The notes beneath the pieces were generated by a model. It was given only the letters and a program-made list of their open reading frames with translations. It did not search any database and was not told the DNA's origin. Shown here piece by piece: positions 1 through 7,807 of a stretch of DNA of 19,836 nucleotides. The stretch covers positions 1,148,393-1,168,228 of the forward strand of contig NZ_GL629647.1 in NCBI RefSeq assembly GCF_000185845.1, written 5' to 3'. Within the stretch, counting starts at the first letter, position 1; the number at the start of each line of letters is the position of its first letter. Source of the DNA: Segatella salivae DSM 15606 (lineage in GTDB: Bacteria > Bacteroidota > Bacteroidia > Bacteroidales > Bacteroidaceae). A program made the position numbers and the translations under genes.

Positions 1-1
1 A

Positions 2-55
2 ATCACAGGTGATGCAGCAAATGCAAAGCAACTCCATAAAGGTAAAACAAGTTAA
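2..55 (+). CDS. possible 3' end of the gene upstream of DUF3408
   Basis: The frame starting at base 2 is open from the window edge and ends at TAA 53-55, giving a 17-residue tail that ends QLHKGKTS. It lies 20 nt before the next start. In Bacteroides conjugative elements a ParA-like ATPase often precedes a DUF3408 gene, so this could be its C-terminus. The tail carries no motif, and a second frame is also open across the same stretch. The identity is inferred from position only. Confidence 0.25.
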   Translation: MTGDAANAKQLHKGKTS

Positions 56-75
56 ACATAAAATGAGATAAAACA

Positions 76-574
76 ATGGAAAAGAAGAAAACAACAGAAG
101 AAGAGTATGACCTTTCATATTATTTGGGTGGTAACGAAGAAGATACCTATTCAAAACCTACCAAACAAAAAGACAAGTTTATCCCTGAACGGGAAGAGGT
201 CAGGAAGCAGAAAAAAAAGAACACCCATGAACCAGTCGGGTATTCCATCGGAGAACTCGGAACATGAGCAGCATGTTGTATCATCACAGGATGCAGTGCC
301 ATCACAGCACACAGAGAACACAGCCGTTCAAAGACGCATCAGCGCCAAGATGAGAAAGGAAACGCTTGAAGCCTACAAGCAAGCCTATCTTGTTCCAACC
401 AAATTGATAGGCCGAAAGGCGGTCTATCTGAGCAGGGAGACACAGGAGCGGGCGGACTTCATCGTGCGCAGATTGGGCGACAGGGGCAGCAACCTTTCAA
501 GTTTTGTGGAGAACATCGTGCGCCTTCATCTGGAGGAATATGGTGAGGACATAGAGAAATGGAGAAGACTGTAA
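76..574 (+). pseudogene. DUF3408 conjugation-associated protein, frameshifted at an A8 run
   Basis: The start ATG at 76 opens a lysine/glutamate-rich, low-complexity N-terminus (MEKKKTTEEEYDLSYYLGG) that stops at 265-267. The conserved part lies in the next frame and runs to TAA 572-574. It includes RRISAKMRKETLEAY, KAVYLSRETQERADFIVRR and SSFVENIVRLHLEEYGEDIE, the pattern of the DUF3408 C-terminal domain. The frames join at eight consecutive A (211-218). Removing one A gives a continuous protein of about 165 residues, a normal size for this family. DUF3408 proteins sit in transfer regions of Bacteroides conjugative elements. Their function is poorly known; the C-terminus looks like a small DNA-binding, ribbon-helix-helix-type fold (inference). 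The break may be real decay, a homopolymer miscall, or polymerase slippage on A8. A shorter protein could also start at ATG 226. Confidence 0.65.
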
Positions 575-582
575 GCAGTAAG

Positions 583-696
583 AAAAGGTAGATGGTTTTC
601 AGGAAAAAGGTCTACCCTTTCTTCAAAATAGGTCTACCTTTTCGAGCAAATAGGTCTACCTTTTTTGCTAAAAGGGTCTACCTTTTCTTCTTCGGC
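583..696 (+). repeat. iteron-like array: four direct repeats with exact 22-bp period plus one inverted copy
   Basis: The motif GGTCTACC followed by CTTT or TTTT begins at 609, 631, 653 and 675, exactly 22 bp apart each time. The first copy has an extra C in the CC tract. The copies are preceded by A-rich spacers (AAAAA, AAATA, AAATA, AAAAG). An inverted copy of the core, AAAAGGTAGA, lies at 583-592. The core GGTnnACC is itself partly dyadic. Copies two helical turns apart would put bound protein on the same DNA face, as in plasmid iterons or partition sites. The array lies directly after the DUF3408 gene and before the oriT-like region. Replication, partition or autoregulation are all possible; the role is inferred. 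Confidence 0.75.
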
Positions 697-710
697 TTAG
701 TTCTCTATGA

Positions 711-757
711 GAATGCCACGAATGCAGTTAGTCATAGAATGCACGGCATTCGTTTTT
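711..757 (+). terminator. hairpin plus T5, possible terminator after the DUF3408 operon
   Basis: GAATGC (737-742), a 3-nt loop ACG and GCATTC (746-751) form a tight hairpin followed by G and TTTTT (753-757). A competing wider pairing joins GAATGCC (711-717) to GGCATTC (745-751). The short stem makes it a weak intrinsic terminator. It could also be part of the transfer-origin region. Confidence 0.4.
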
Positions 758-799
758 AGGCTATAAAACGTTTTAAGCGTAAATGGTTTGTTCGGTAGC

Positions 800-865
800 A
801 TTGCAAGACGTCAGTTTGTACCCACAAACTGCGCTTGCTCCCCTCGTCAGACTATCGGGGAGATT
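800..865. other. candidate origin of transfer (oriT)
   Basis: A perfect 8-bp inverted repeat CAGTTTGT (812-819) / ACAAACTG (824-831) with a 4-nt loop ACCC is followed at once by the unpaired sequence CGCTTG. A second inverted repeat follows, CTCCCC (838-843) with GGGGAG (857-862). The segment sits about 90 bp upstream of the mobilization operon. A hairpin beside a single-stranded nick region, next to the accessory protein and relaxase genes, is the usual oriT layout for MOBP systems. The nick position is not visible from sequence alone. Confidence 0.5.
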
Positions 866-955
866 AGACCGTAATCACTCCGTTCTCATCGGTCATCATT
901 CAGAAATTAAGCAGCAATGAATCATCTATAATGATTAACTTTCGGAGAAATTTAT

Positions 956-1387
956 ATGAATAAATACAGAAGAAAAGCTACCCAATGGCAGCAGAAGGAC
1001 AATGAAGAAAAGCAGATGAACAAGACGGAGTTCATCAAGGTTAGGTGTACTTTGGAGGAGAAGCAGCGCATCAAGGCAAAGGCAGAAAGCACAGGGCGGA
1101 AGTTCTCCGAGTACTGCCGTGAGATTCTTTTGAATGGTGAAGTGGTAGCCGTTCCCAAGATGACCGACAATGAAAAGGAAGCCATTGCCGTACTCCACCG
1201 AACGGGAATGTACTACGCACAGGTTTCCAACCTCATCAGGATAAAGGACGAATCATGGGTGCCGATAACCAAGAACCTTTCCATATGTGCCAAAGAAGCA
1301 TTTAAGCGTTTTTTCGACCCTCACTTCCGCATTGGTGACGATATATATAAGGTCTTAAATCTGCCGAGGTATGATAGGAAAGTGTAA
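956..1387 (+). CDS. MobC-like relaxosome accessory protein
   Basis: This 143-residue protein begins after GGAGA at 944-948, eight bases before the ATG, a better Shine-Dalgarno than most genes here. The N-terminal 20 residues are basic. The following stretch KTEFIKVRCTLEEKQRIKAK is typical of ribbon-helix-helix mobilization proteins. The middle contains the EIAVLHRTGNNLNQI-type segment of the family, here AIAVLHRTGMYYAQVSNLIR. Such proteins bind oriT and help the relaxase to nick. The 3' end overlaps the relaxase start by 17 nt, which implies translational coupling. An alternative start is ATG 1016, which would remove the basic tail but keep the domain. The family call is by pattern recognition; the functional role is inferred from context. 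Confidence 0.8.
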   Translation: MNKYRRKATQWQQKDNEEKQMNKTEFIKVRCTLEEKQRIKAKAESTGRKFSEYCREILLNGEVVAVPKMTDNEKEAIAVLHRTGMYYAQVSNLIRIKDESWVPITKNLSICAKEAFKRFFDPHFRIGDDIYKVLNLPRYDRKV

Positions 1388-2435
1388 GGCGATAGCACAC
1401 GGAAGTACTGCATTGGACTATATCTTCAGAGAGGGCAAGCTGGGTAATCGGCTTGCCTTCCATAACCTTTGTAGCAGAGAATCAAAGGCTATTTACGAGG
1501 AAATGAAGGTAGTCGGCGACTACAATACCCGATGCAGGAACAAGTTCCTGCGCATTGAAATCGGCATCGCACCACAGGACGAGAAGAAACTATCAGTTTC
1601 TGAACTTGCCCAAATAGCCCATCTGTTTGCCAAGAAAATGGGACTTGACAACCATCAGTGGGTGGCAGTAACGCACAAGGATACAGACAACAGGTATATC
1701 CACATTATCGCCAACCGCATCAGCCTATACGGAGAAGTTTATGATACCACCTTTGTAAGCAACAAGGCTGCAAGAATAACAGAGGAAATCAGCAGAGAGA
1801 AAGGCTTAACCATTGCAAAGGAAGTCAAAATCAAAAGGAAACATCAGAAAGCAAAAGCCAATCCCACAAGAGAGGAAACAAAGAGAGAACTACAAAGAAT
1901 ATGCTATGCCCTACTTGAAAAGTACAAAAGTACAGGTATCACAGGACATTCTATGTTCCTCTATGAACTGAATAAGCACGGAGTAACCATAGATCGTATG
2001 AAGAACAAGCAGAGCAAGGTCTATGGCTTGAAGTTCTCATACGGAGAATATTCGTTCAAGGCATCGGAAGTAGGCAGAGAGTTTGGCTACCGTTCTTTGC
2101 AAAAGAACTTCGAGGCAGGTAAGAAAGCCGATACGAATATATCTGACCAAGTAATACGCAAATCGTCAATGCATACAGATACTAAGGATGCTGGCTATCA
2201 ACTCGTACCCCCAAGCCGTTCATACAGTCCATCACCAGCTAAGGAAACGCCAAAAATCGCACAAACTATAAGAGATATGGCAGATGCAGCCATCAGCACA
2301 GCCGATGATTTGGTGGAGGGAGTAGGCGGAATGATTACGCCAACTACACATGGCGATGACTATGCCGAGACCGCATGGCAGCGCAAGCTCAGAAACCAAG
2401 CTAACAGAAAGAAGAAGCGAGGGAGAGGATTATAG
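1371..2435 (+). CDS. relaxase / mobilization nuclease (MOBP type)
   Basis: This 354-residue protein nicks and covalently binds one DNA strand at oriT to start transfer. Motif I is near the N-terminus, with the likely catalytic tyrosine Y17 in TALDYIFREGK. Motif III is H102-K-D104-T-D-N-R-Y109-I-H111-I-I-A-N115. The usual form is HxDTDNxHIHxxxN, so the middle metal-binding histidine is replaced by Y109. The C-terminal third is basic, ends in an Arg/Lys-rich tail, and has no further known domain. The length fits the small Bacteroides mobilization relaxases, so it looks complete. It overlaps the accessory gene and starts without its own Shine-Dalgarno. No coupling-protein gene (TraG/VirD4) follows, so the element probably depends on a helper conjugation system, or that gene was lost. 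Confidence 0.9.
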   Translation: MIGKCKAIAHGSTALDYIFREGKLGNRLAFHNLCSRESKAIYEEMKVVGDYNTRCRNKFLRIEIGIAPQDEKKLSVSELAQIAHLFAKKMGLDNHQWVAVTHKDTDNRYIHIIANRISLYGEVYDTTFVSNKAARITEEISREKGLTIAKEVKIKRKHQKAKANPTREETKRELQRICYALLEKYKSTGITGHSMFLYELNKHGVTIDRMKNKQSKVYGLKFSYGEYSFKASEVGREFGYRSLQKNFEAGKKADTNISDQVIRKSSMHTDTKDAGYQLVPPSRSYSPSPAKETPKIAQTIRDMADAAISTADDLVEGVGGMITPTTHGDDYAETAWQRKLRNQANRKKKRGRGL

Positions 2436-2843
2436 CAACTCCAACAGCAACAATCCAAAATGCAGATATGTGAATATTTCTTTGAAAACGCTTGTTATTC
2501 GGTAACAAAGTATTATCTTTGCAAACAGAATAACAAGCGTTCTTTGTTAGGCAGAAAACAGCAACACCAAGTAGCTCGCTCGTTTCCAAATCGTTACCTA
2601 TTCAGTTTAACAAACAAGGTAACTTGTTTATTTCCAATTAGTTGTATTTTATAAATCATCTTGCTATGTGAAATGACGCAGTTTAGGCGGCGATTAAAGT
2701 TCAACGCTGAAGGCATTGTACTTTAACCACTCAGGGGTGGCCGTGCTTTCCTTCATCAAGCACTATCAAAACATGGGATAAGACGAAATAAAAGGTGACA
2801 CCGTTTGAAATCATTTGCAGCACGTTTTCATTCAATTATATTA
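2436..2843. other. gene-free region at the right edge of the mobile element
   Basis: These 408 bases lie between the relaxase and the thiamine operon, whose stop is at 2844. They hold the dyad-enclosed promoter described separately and a small hairpin AAACAAG-GTAA-CTTGTTT (2612-2629), which could be a weak terminator. No tRNA or integrase is visible. The element-chromosome junction should be here, but only one end is in the window, so no attachment-site repeat can be matched. Confidence 0.45.
2487..2541 (+). promoter_or_regulatory. promoter enclosed in a 14-bp perfect inverted repeat
   Basis: AACGCTTGTTATTC (2487-2500) and its exact reverse complement GAATAACAAGCGTT (2528-2541) surround TATCTTTG (2514-2521), a perfect TAnnTTTG -7 element. 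TTG at 2492-2494 lies 19 bp upstream, the right spacing for a -33 element, inside the left arm. The right arm covers the expected start site near 2528. A protein binding both arms would block or control this promoter. No gene follows on the plus strand. Confidence 0.5.
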
Positions 2844-3551
2844 TTACTCCCTATCAAATGAAGGAGCAAGTTGATGAGAATGTTCGGCTGCTTTGCCTTC
2901 AAACGTAAGATAAACCATATAAAAGCCATCGGCATGGAAAGTGACTTCGTTGCCTGAAGCCTCATTCAATGTGCCCTGCCAAAGTGCATCATACGCATAA
3001 GACTGCCACAAAAGGCCCTCACTTTCGAGTCGTTTGCAACCGAAATTAAAGATACTTATCTGCTGGTGGGCAAAGGTTTTGAAACAACTTTTGCCACAAG
3101 TGGGAATAAAATATCCATGGTCTGTAATCATGATGGGTTGCAAATGAAAAGATGAATAATAGCGCATCATGAGCGAAATATTGCCCAACATATGGTCTTC
3201 TCGCTTGCCTGTACATCCCAAATAAGCTACCTTTGTCCCCTCTTTGAACGCAGAAAGCGACATCAAATAACGTGTGGCCTTCGTCAAATCATTATCATCC
3301 TGTTCTGCAACATGAATGAAATGAAGACATGATTTCAAACTATCGGGAAGACTGTCTCCATCTCCTATCACCGTCATTCGATGTGCCTCTACCCCATCAT
3401 TCACAAGAGATTGTGCCGCTCCATCACATACAATGAGATGCGAAGCATGCTGAATGAGCGTATGACAAGCCTTGTTTTGAGGGTAAGAACCATTAGCAAC
3501 AATGACGGCATCAAAGCGACTTTGTCCGTCGATAAGAGGGTAACTATTCAT
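2844..3551 (-). CDS. thiN: thiamine pyrophosphokinase
   Basis: The 235-residue enzyme transfers pyrophosphate from ATP to thiamine to make TPP in the cytoplasm (EC 2.7.6.2). Visible motifs are VCDGAA (41-46), the metal/ATP site IGDGDS (62-67), DDNDLTKA (85-92) and TGKREDH (114-120), all in the family order. The C-terminal half is the beta-rich thiamine-binding domain. It is the last gene of the thiamine operon and overlaps the end of pnuT by 8 nt, so it is translationally coupled. Its place behind a TPP riboswitch and a thiamine transporter supports the function. In Bacteroides the equivalent gene has also been called tnr3. Length matches the family. Confidence 0.93.
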   Translation of the reverse strand: MNSYPLIDGQSRFDAVIVANGSYPQNKACHTLIQHASHLIVCDGAAQSLVNDGVEAHRMTVIGDGDSLPDSLKSCLHFIHVAEQDDNDLTKATRYLMSLSAFKEGTKVAYLGCTGKREDHMLGNISLMMRYYSSFHLQPIMITDHGYFIPTCGKSCFKTFAHQQISIFNFGCKRLESEGLLWQSYAYDALWQGTLNEASGNEVTFHADGFYMVYLTFEGKAAEHSHQLAPSFDRE

Positions 3552-4140
3552 ATTGTTGATGCATTATACGTTTCCATTTGCAATAACCTGCGACGGCAAT
3601 CACTACATACAAGCCATAAAGTCCAGCCTTAAAGGGTATTCCTTTGATGATATAGAGATAGCAACTGATAACATCTACGACAATCCAAAAGCCCCATTGC
3701 TCGATATATTTACGTGCAAGAGCCCACAAACCGACAAAACTTAGCGCATTGGTAAAGGCATCTAACAACGGAACGGATGAGTTAGTGTAGGTTCGTAACA
3801 CCCAATAGGTGGCCCCCCAAGCCACAAAGAAAAACACAATTGCAGGCAGATAGAGCCGCCGATGCATGTGCGTGATGGGGAGTTCTTGGCCTTCTTGTTG
3901 TCCATGTTTACGCCCAAAGCGCCACACTATGAAGCCATACAGGGCGGCAAATGTATAATATACCGCCATGCCGGCATCCCCATAGAGGCCATGAGTGTAG
4001 TAAAGCCAAACGTCAAGTAATGGCATGAGGATGCCAACCGCCCAGAGATAAATGCTTGCCCGATATTCTAACACGATATAGATAAGGCCTAAGAACGTTG
4101 TCAGAATATCGAGCCAATGGAGTGATAAGAATGCTGTCAT
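3544..4140 (-). CDS. pnuT: PnuT thiamine transporter (PnuC family)
   Basis: This 198-residue inner-membrane protein has about seven hydrophobic segments and the PnuC-family pattern near the N-terminus (LGLIYIVLEYRASIYLWAVG) and C-terminus (GLYGLYVVIAVAGYCKWKR). PnuC relatives carry nicotinamide riboside. The PnuT subgroup carries thiamine and is found under TPP riboswitches in Bacteroidetes. Here the assignment rests on context: the TonB receptor stop lies 1 nt upstream, the kinase that traps thiamine as TPP overlaps the 3' end, and a TPP riboswitch leads the operon. Nicotinamide riboside transport is the alternative but is unlikely in this context. Confidence 0.9.
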   Translation of the reverse strand: MTAFLSLHWLDILTTFLGLIYIVLEYRASIYLWAVGILMPLLDVWLYYTHGLYGDAGMAVYYTFAALYGFIVWRFGRKHGQQEGQELPITHMHRRLYLPAIVFFFVAWGATYWVLRTYTNSSVPLLDAFTNALSFVGLWALARKYIEQWGFWIVVDVISCYLYIIKGIPFKAGLYGLYVVIAVAGYCKWKRIMHQQYE

Positions 4141-4141
4141 C

Positions 4142-6319
4142 TTAGAAAGTGATGCTTAAATGCGCCAGAAAGTTAAGGGGTGCCTGCGGAGAATAGGCCG
4201 ACCAAGTCCATGTTTCCTTGCCGTTGTCATCATAACCTGCGCTGGCATAGCCGTTAGTGAAATACTTTTCGGAGAATAGGTTGTATATCGTTGCGCCAAT
4301 AGTAATGGCTTTTACTGACCTCATCTTAAACGTATAACTGAGGTTTAAGTTTGAGATGAAGTAGCCATCAAGCATAAGATGGCGGTTGTTATCATTCGTC
4401 ATATACTGCTCTCCGATATATTGGCTTTGCAAAGATGCTTCAAAACCATGACTGTTAAACGTGAAAATGTTGTTGAAAATGAGGTCAGGGGAGAAGCTAA
4501 GGTGGGTAGTTCCGAAGTTGAGTGGCTTCTTGTTGTCGCTCTTTACCGTCCAGTCTTTCGCGCGATTACGGCTGAAAGTGGCATTCATATCCCATCGGAA
4601 GCAGTCAAAAGGCTTCCAAACGCTTTGTAATTCGATGCCTTCTCGATAGGAACTTCCTACATTTCGGTGAATCATCTCACCGATAGCATTTCGCTCTCCC
4701 GTTAAAACAAACTGGTCTTTATAGGCCATGTAGTAGAGGTTTAGGCCTGCACTGAACCTCATAGCTTGGTATTTATAACCCAATTCCCAATCGTTCATGC
4801 GCTCAGCACGTGGCTTTGGGTCGGGATTTCCCTCGAAATCATTGCGCACAGGCTCACGGTGTGAGAGCGACCAAGAGCCATATAGCGCATGATTAGCATT
4901 GATTTGCCAGAAAAGTCCAGCCTTTGGATTGAGGAATTTGTAGCGTTCGTCGTAACGCCAACCTAAAGAAGGCGACGCCGTATATTTGTCTTCAGGATTC
5001 TCTATGCGGTAAGTGATATAACGATATTGTAGATCTGCATAGGCATTCAGCCCCTTAACAAGCTCATAACTGACCTTTCCGTAAATGCTGTTTTCATTCT
5101 TTTCAGCCTTGTTTCGATAGTATTCATTGTCAGGATAGTTGGTAACAACAGGATTGATGACGCTGATGAGTGTTCCGAAATGGCGTCCGTTGTAATGGTT
5201 TATGGCTCCACCGAGCGATGCTTCAAGTCGATTTTGCTTATAATTCAAGGCATATACGCCACCAAAGAAGTCATTTCGCAAATTCTTTCGACGGATAAGG
5301 TCAGAAATCAAGCCTGTAGTTGTGAGTCCATATTTGGCAAGTTTCTGATCTACCATATATTGTTCGTAATATCCAAAGCCTGCCGTGTAGTGCAAAGCAG
5401 CACTGAAACTGAAGTGGTTTCCAAGCAATTGGTTCCAAATTAACTGGTAGTTTTGCTGATGATAATTGTCAGTTTGATTGCTGTAGTAACGTGTAATTCC
5501 CTTGTCATCTACGTATTCTCCGCTCGGGTTATAACGCCTTCCGTGTTGCTTCATCTGCTCTTTTGTGGCGTAATCCCATGCCATATACGTCTTCTCTATA
5601 CCGTTAAAGGTCAGCAATTTGATAAGCGTATTGTCGGAAGTATAAGCACCTTGCATGAAATATGAATTAAGTTGGCTTGTGGCGCGGTCTATATAACCAT
5701 TACTTCCGATATTAGAAAGGCGACCATCAAAGCTCCAATGGCCGGCCAAAAGACCAGAACCGAAGCGTAAACTCTCTTTATGCGTGCCGTAACTGCCTGC
5801 AGAGGCGTTGAGATTCAAGTAAGATTGCAACGAAGGTGCATCCGTTTGCATGTTTATTGTGGCTCCAAACGCGGCACTACCATTGGTAGATGTACCGACA
5901 CCTCGCTGTATTTGAATGTCTTTAACGCTTGACATGAAGTCGCCCATATTAACAAAGAACACTTGAGAACTCTCTGCATCATTCAATGGAATGCCGTTAG
6001 CGGTGAAGTTGATACGGCTTGGATCTGTTCCTCTTACCTTCAAAGAAGTGTATCCAATGCCATTACCTGCGTCGCTGGTTGTAGTGATACTCGGTGTAAG
6101 AGCAAGCAAAAAAGGTATGTCTTGACCATGATTTAACTTCTTGATTTGATTCTTGTCAAGAGATGAGTAGGCCATAGGAGTATGCTTTCCGGCACGAGTT
6201 GAAGTGACGGTCACATCGTGTAGTTCATACGTTTTCAGCGTATCTACAGTTTCGTTTGTGGCATAACACTGCATGGTAGCTATGGAAGCAAGCATCAGCA
6301 TGTGTAGTTTTCTGTTCAT
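4142..6319 (-). CDS. TonB-dependent outer-membrane receptor, probably for thiamine
   Basis: This 725-residue protein starts with a Sec signal peptide (MNRKLHMLMLASIATMQCYA). A TonB-box-like segment DVTVTSTR lies at residues 35-42. The plug domain spans about 40-160 and contains LKVRGTDPSRINFTANGIPLN and the IQRGVGTSTNGSAAFGATINM segment, both typical of plugs. The rest is the beta-barrel, ending LAHLSITF with the terminal Phe that outer-membrane assembly recognises. It has no SusD partner and no carboxypeptidase-like N-terminal extension. As first gene after the TPP riboswitch, followed by pnuT and the kinase, it should import thiamine or a derivative. Bacteroides thetaiotaomicron has an equivalent receptor-pnuT-kinase locus. 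Substrate is inferred from context. Confidence 0.93.
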   Translation of the reverse strand: MNRKLHMLMLASIATMQCYATNETVDTLKTYELHDVTVTSTRAGKHTPMAYSSLDKNQIKKLNHGQDIPFLLALTPSITTTSDAGNGIGYTSLKVRGTDPSRINFTANGIPLNDAESSQVFFVNMGDFMSSVKDIQIQRGVGTSTNGSAAFGATINMQTDAPSLQSYLNLNASAGSYGTHKESLRFGSGLLAGHWSFDGRLSNIGSNGYIDRATSQLNSYFMQGAYTSDNTLIKLLTFNGIEKTYMAWDYATKEQMKQHGRRYNPSGEYVDDKGITRYYSNQTDNYHQQNYQLIWNQLLGNHFSFSAALHYTAGFGYYEQYMVDQKLAKYGLTTTGLISDLIRRKNLRNDFFGGVYALNYKQNRLEASLGGAINHYNGRHFGTLISVINPVVTNYPDNEYYRNKAEKNENSIYGKVSYELVKGLNAYADLQYRYITYRIENPEDKYTASPSLGWRYDERYKFLNPKAGLFWQINANHALYGSWSLSHREPVRNDFEGNPDPKPRAERMNDWELGYKYQAMRFSAGLNLYYMAYKDQFVLTGERNAIGEMIHRNVGSSYREGIELQSVWKPFDCFRWDMNATFSRNRAKDWTVKSDNKKPLNFGTTHLSFSPDLIFNNIFTFNSHGFEASLQSQYIGEQYMTNDNNRHLMLDGYFISNLNLSYTFKMRSVKAITIGATIYNLFSEKYFTNGYASAGYDDNGKETWTWSAYSPQAPLNFLAHLSITF

Positions 6320-6427
6320 ATTTAAGTGTTTTTAAAGAATAATTTATATCCAACAACAATAAACATACAGGCGAACAGCATGCATAAATGTGTCATTACA
6401 TCTTACAAAAGAACTCGTGGAATAATC

Positions 6428-6507
6428 TCATCCCTGCGTCGGCATTATCCGTTTCAGGTTCCATGGGTTTGTTCTCAGCATCCGCAAACGCGGTAGCACC
6501 CCGTATG
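6428..6507 (-). promoter_or_regulatory. TPP riboswitch (THI element)
   Basis: Read on the minus strand, the conserved blocks appear in order: ACGGGGTGC (6504-6496), TGCTGAGA (6480-6473), AACCTGAAACGGATAATGCC (6460-6441) and GCAGGGA (6437-6431). This is the complete thi-box aptamer. It ends about 108 nt before the receptor ATG at 6319. No T-run terminator hairpin is visible between aptamer and ATG, so control is probably translational or uses a less obvious platform. High TPP would shut off the receptor-pnuT-thiN operon. Confidence 0.95.
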
Positions 6508-6539
6508 TCACGTCTTCATTTGACTATAGAAGACGTGTG

Positions 6540-6571
6540 CAAAGATACATTTTTGAATTTAAATACACAAA
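6540..6571 (-). promoter_or_regulatory. promoter of the thiamine operon
   Basis: On the minus strand TTTG (6571-6568), a 20-bp spacer and TATCTTTG (6547-6540) match the Bacteroidetes -33/-7 consensus. The start site should be near 6533. A dyad GAAGACGT (6529-6536) / ACGTCTTC (6510-6517) lies across the start and just before the aptamer. It may be an RNA hairpin at the 5' end or an operator. Confidence 0.75.
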
Positions 6572-6667
6572 TTTTATGTCACAATTTGTTTATAATCGTG
6601 CAAAAACCAATATTACTTCTCAAAGCATAGACCATCAATTCAGCCTTAAAAACAATTGAAATATAGT

Positions 6668-7585
6668 TTAGATTTCAGTGCGATATTGACGTGGAGAGAC
6701 TCCCGTGTGACGCTTAAAGAACTTACAAAAGCTACTCAATGAAGGGAAATTGAACTCATTGGCAAGTTGAGTTAGTGTCTTATTTGAATAGCGTAACTCC
6801 ACTTGTATAGCCGAAACTGTGGCCCGATCAATCCAAGTCTTCGCCGTTTCTCCCGTTTCTCGCTTAACAACCATACTGAGATGATGACTTGACATGCAAA
6901 GCGTTGACGCATAATAGGTCAGTTCATGCTCCGTATTTGCTTTCTGATTAACTAACTGAATGAATGCTTCCGACTGCTGTTTCCCTAAGGACCAGTTCTT
7001 CTGTGGAGCCACAAAGTCTTGGTCATAAAGCATTTGTGCGAAGTTAAGTGCAGCCACAAAGAGAGTATTTAAGGCTTTATTCTTGTCGCCATACGATAGC
7101 TTTGACAAGCTCATTAGCGTGTTAAGATAGTCTTGAAAGACTTTACGCTCGTCGTCAGAAAGGTGTAGTTTGAAGCAAAGACCAGGGTTTCTAAAGAGTG
7201 GAGGCATATCCAAGCCGAAGAGTTGACGTAGATATTCCTCGGTCAAAGCAAAGCCTCCAAAGCGTGTATCGGGTGTAAACGAATCATCTTCTACAACACT
7301 TCCCCAGTTGATAAATATCAAATCACCTACCTCACAAGGGTAAGATCGCGAGTTAACTACAGGGCAACAAGCTCCTTGTTTGACTATAGCCATGCGCATA
7401 CAATCCATTCTTACGGGTGCATTTTCAGCGATAATAGCTTGAAAAAAAGGGCTACTGTTCGTGAAAGCTGTGTAATCTGAGGTAACAACATAATCCCCTT
7501 GAGCGGGCTGTTTCGTTGCTTGTAGTTGGTCAGTAAGTTCCTTCAGTGAGGCAATCGAAGGCATCTTGTTCGGGTTGTCTTTCAT
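6668..7585 (-). CDS. AraC-family transcriptional regulator
   Basis: The protein has 305 residues from ATG 7585. The last 100 residues form the double helix-turn-helix domain of AraC/XylS regulators: first helix pair in LTYYASTLCMSSHHLSMVVKR, second in KTLTQLANEFNFPSLSSFCK, then the signature FKRHTGVSPRQYR. The N-terminal 200 residues resemble the cupin-like sensor of Bacteroidetes AraC proteins; the ligand is unknown. An in-frame ATG at 7630 exists, but a -7-like TACCTTTA at 7617-7610 lies inside that extension and favours the 7585 start. It points the same way as the thiamine operon but has a separate promoter between them, and the riboswitch already explains thiamine control. Its target is unknown. 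Confidence 0.88.
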   Translation of the reverse strand: MKDNPNKMPSIASLKELTDQLQATKQPAQGDYVVTSDYTAFTNSSPFFQAIIAENAPVRMDCMRMAIVKQGACCPVVNSRSYPCEVGDLIFINWGSVVEDDSFTPDTRFGGFALTEEYLRQLFGLDMPPLFRNPGLCFKLHLSDDERKVFQDYLNTLMSLSKLSYGDKNKALNTLFVAALNFAQMLYDQDFVAPQKNWSLGKQQSEAFIQLVNQKANTEHELTYYASTLCMSSHHLSMVVKRETGETAKTWIDRATVSAIQVELRYSNKTLTQLANEFNFPSLSSFCKFFKRHTGVSPRQYRTEI

Positions 7586-7807
7586 AATTGGTGGTCGAAA
7601 TGATTGTTGTAAAGGTACGAAAAAATTCAATACAGAAGATTATTTTACTTGATTTTAACATAAAAAAGACTCTACTAATATTCTATTTTATCCCAAATTG
7701 GGAGGTAAAATACCCCAACTCGGCTCTATTTTCATGCATTTATACGAAAAAGGAAACATTACATACGATTTTGACAACGGCAGTTTAAGGAATTGTTAGT
7801 ACTTTTA

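Noticed and set aside
935..1198. Minus-strand frames opposite the MobC-like gene
   Set aside because: Shadow frames opposite a well supported gene that overlaps the relaxase.
2698..2781. Short open tail ending HSGVAVLSFIKHYQNMG, possibly a gene remnant
   Set aside because: Only 27 codons, stop just upstream, no start, and no family that I can recognise.
4379..5665. Several plus-strand frames inside the receptor gene
   Set aside because: Shadows of the minus-strand TonB receptor, with no independent features.
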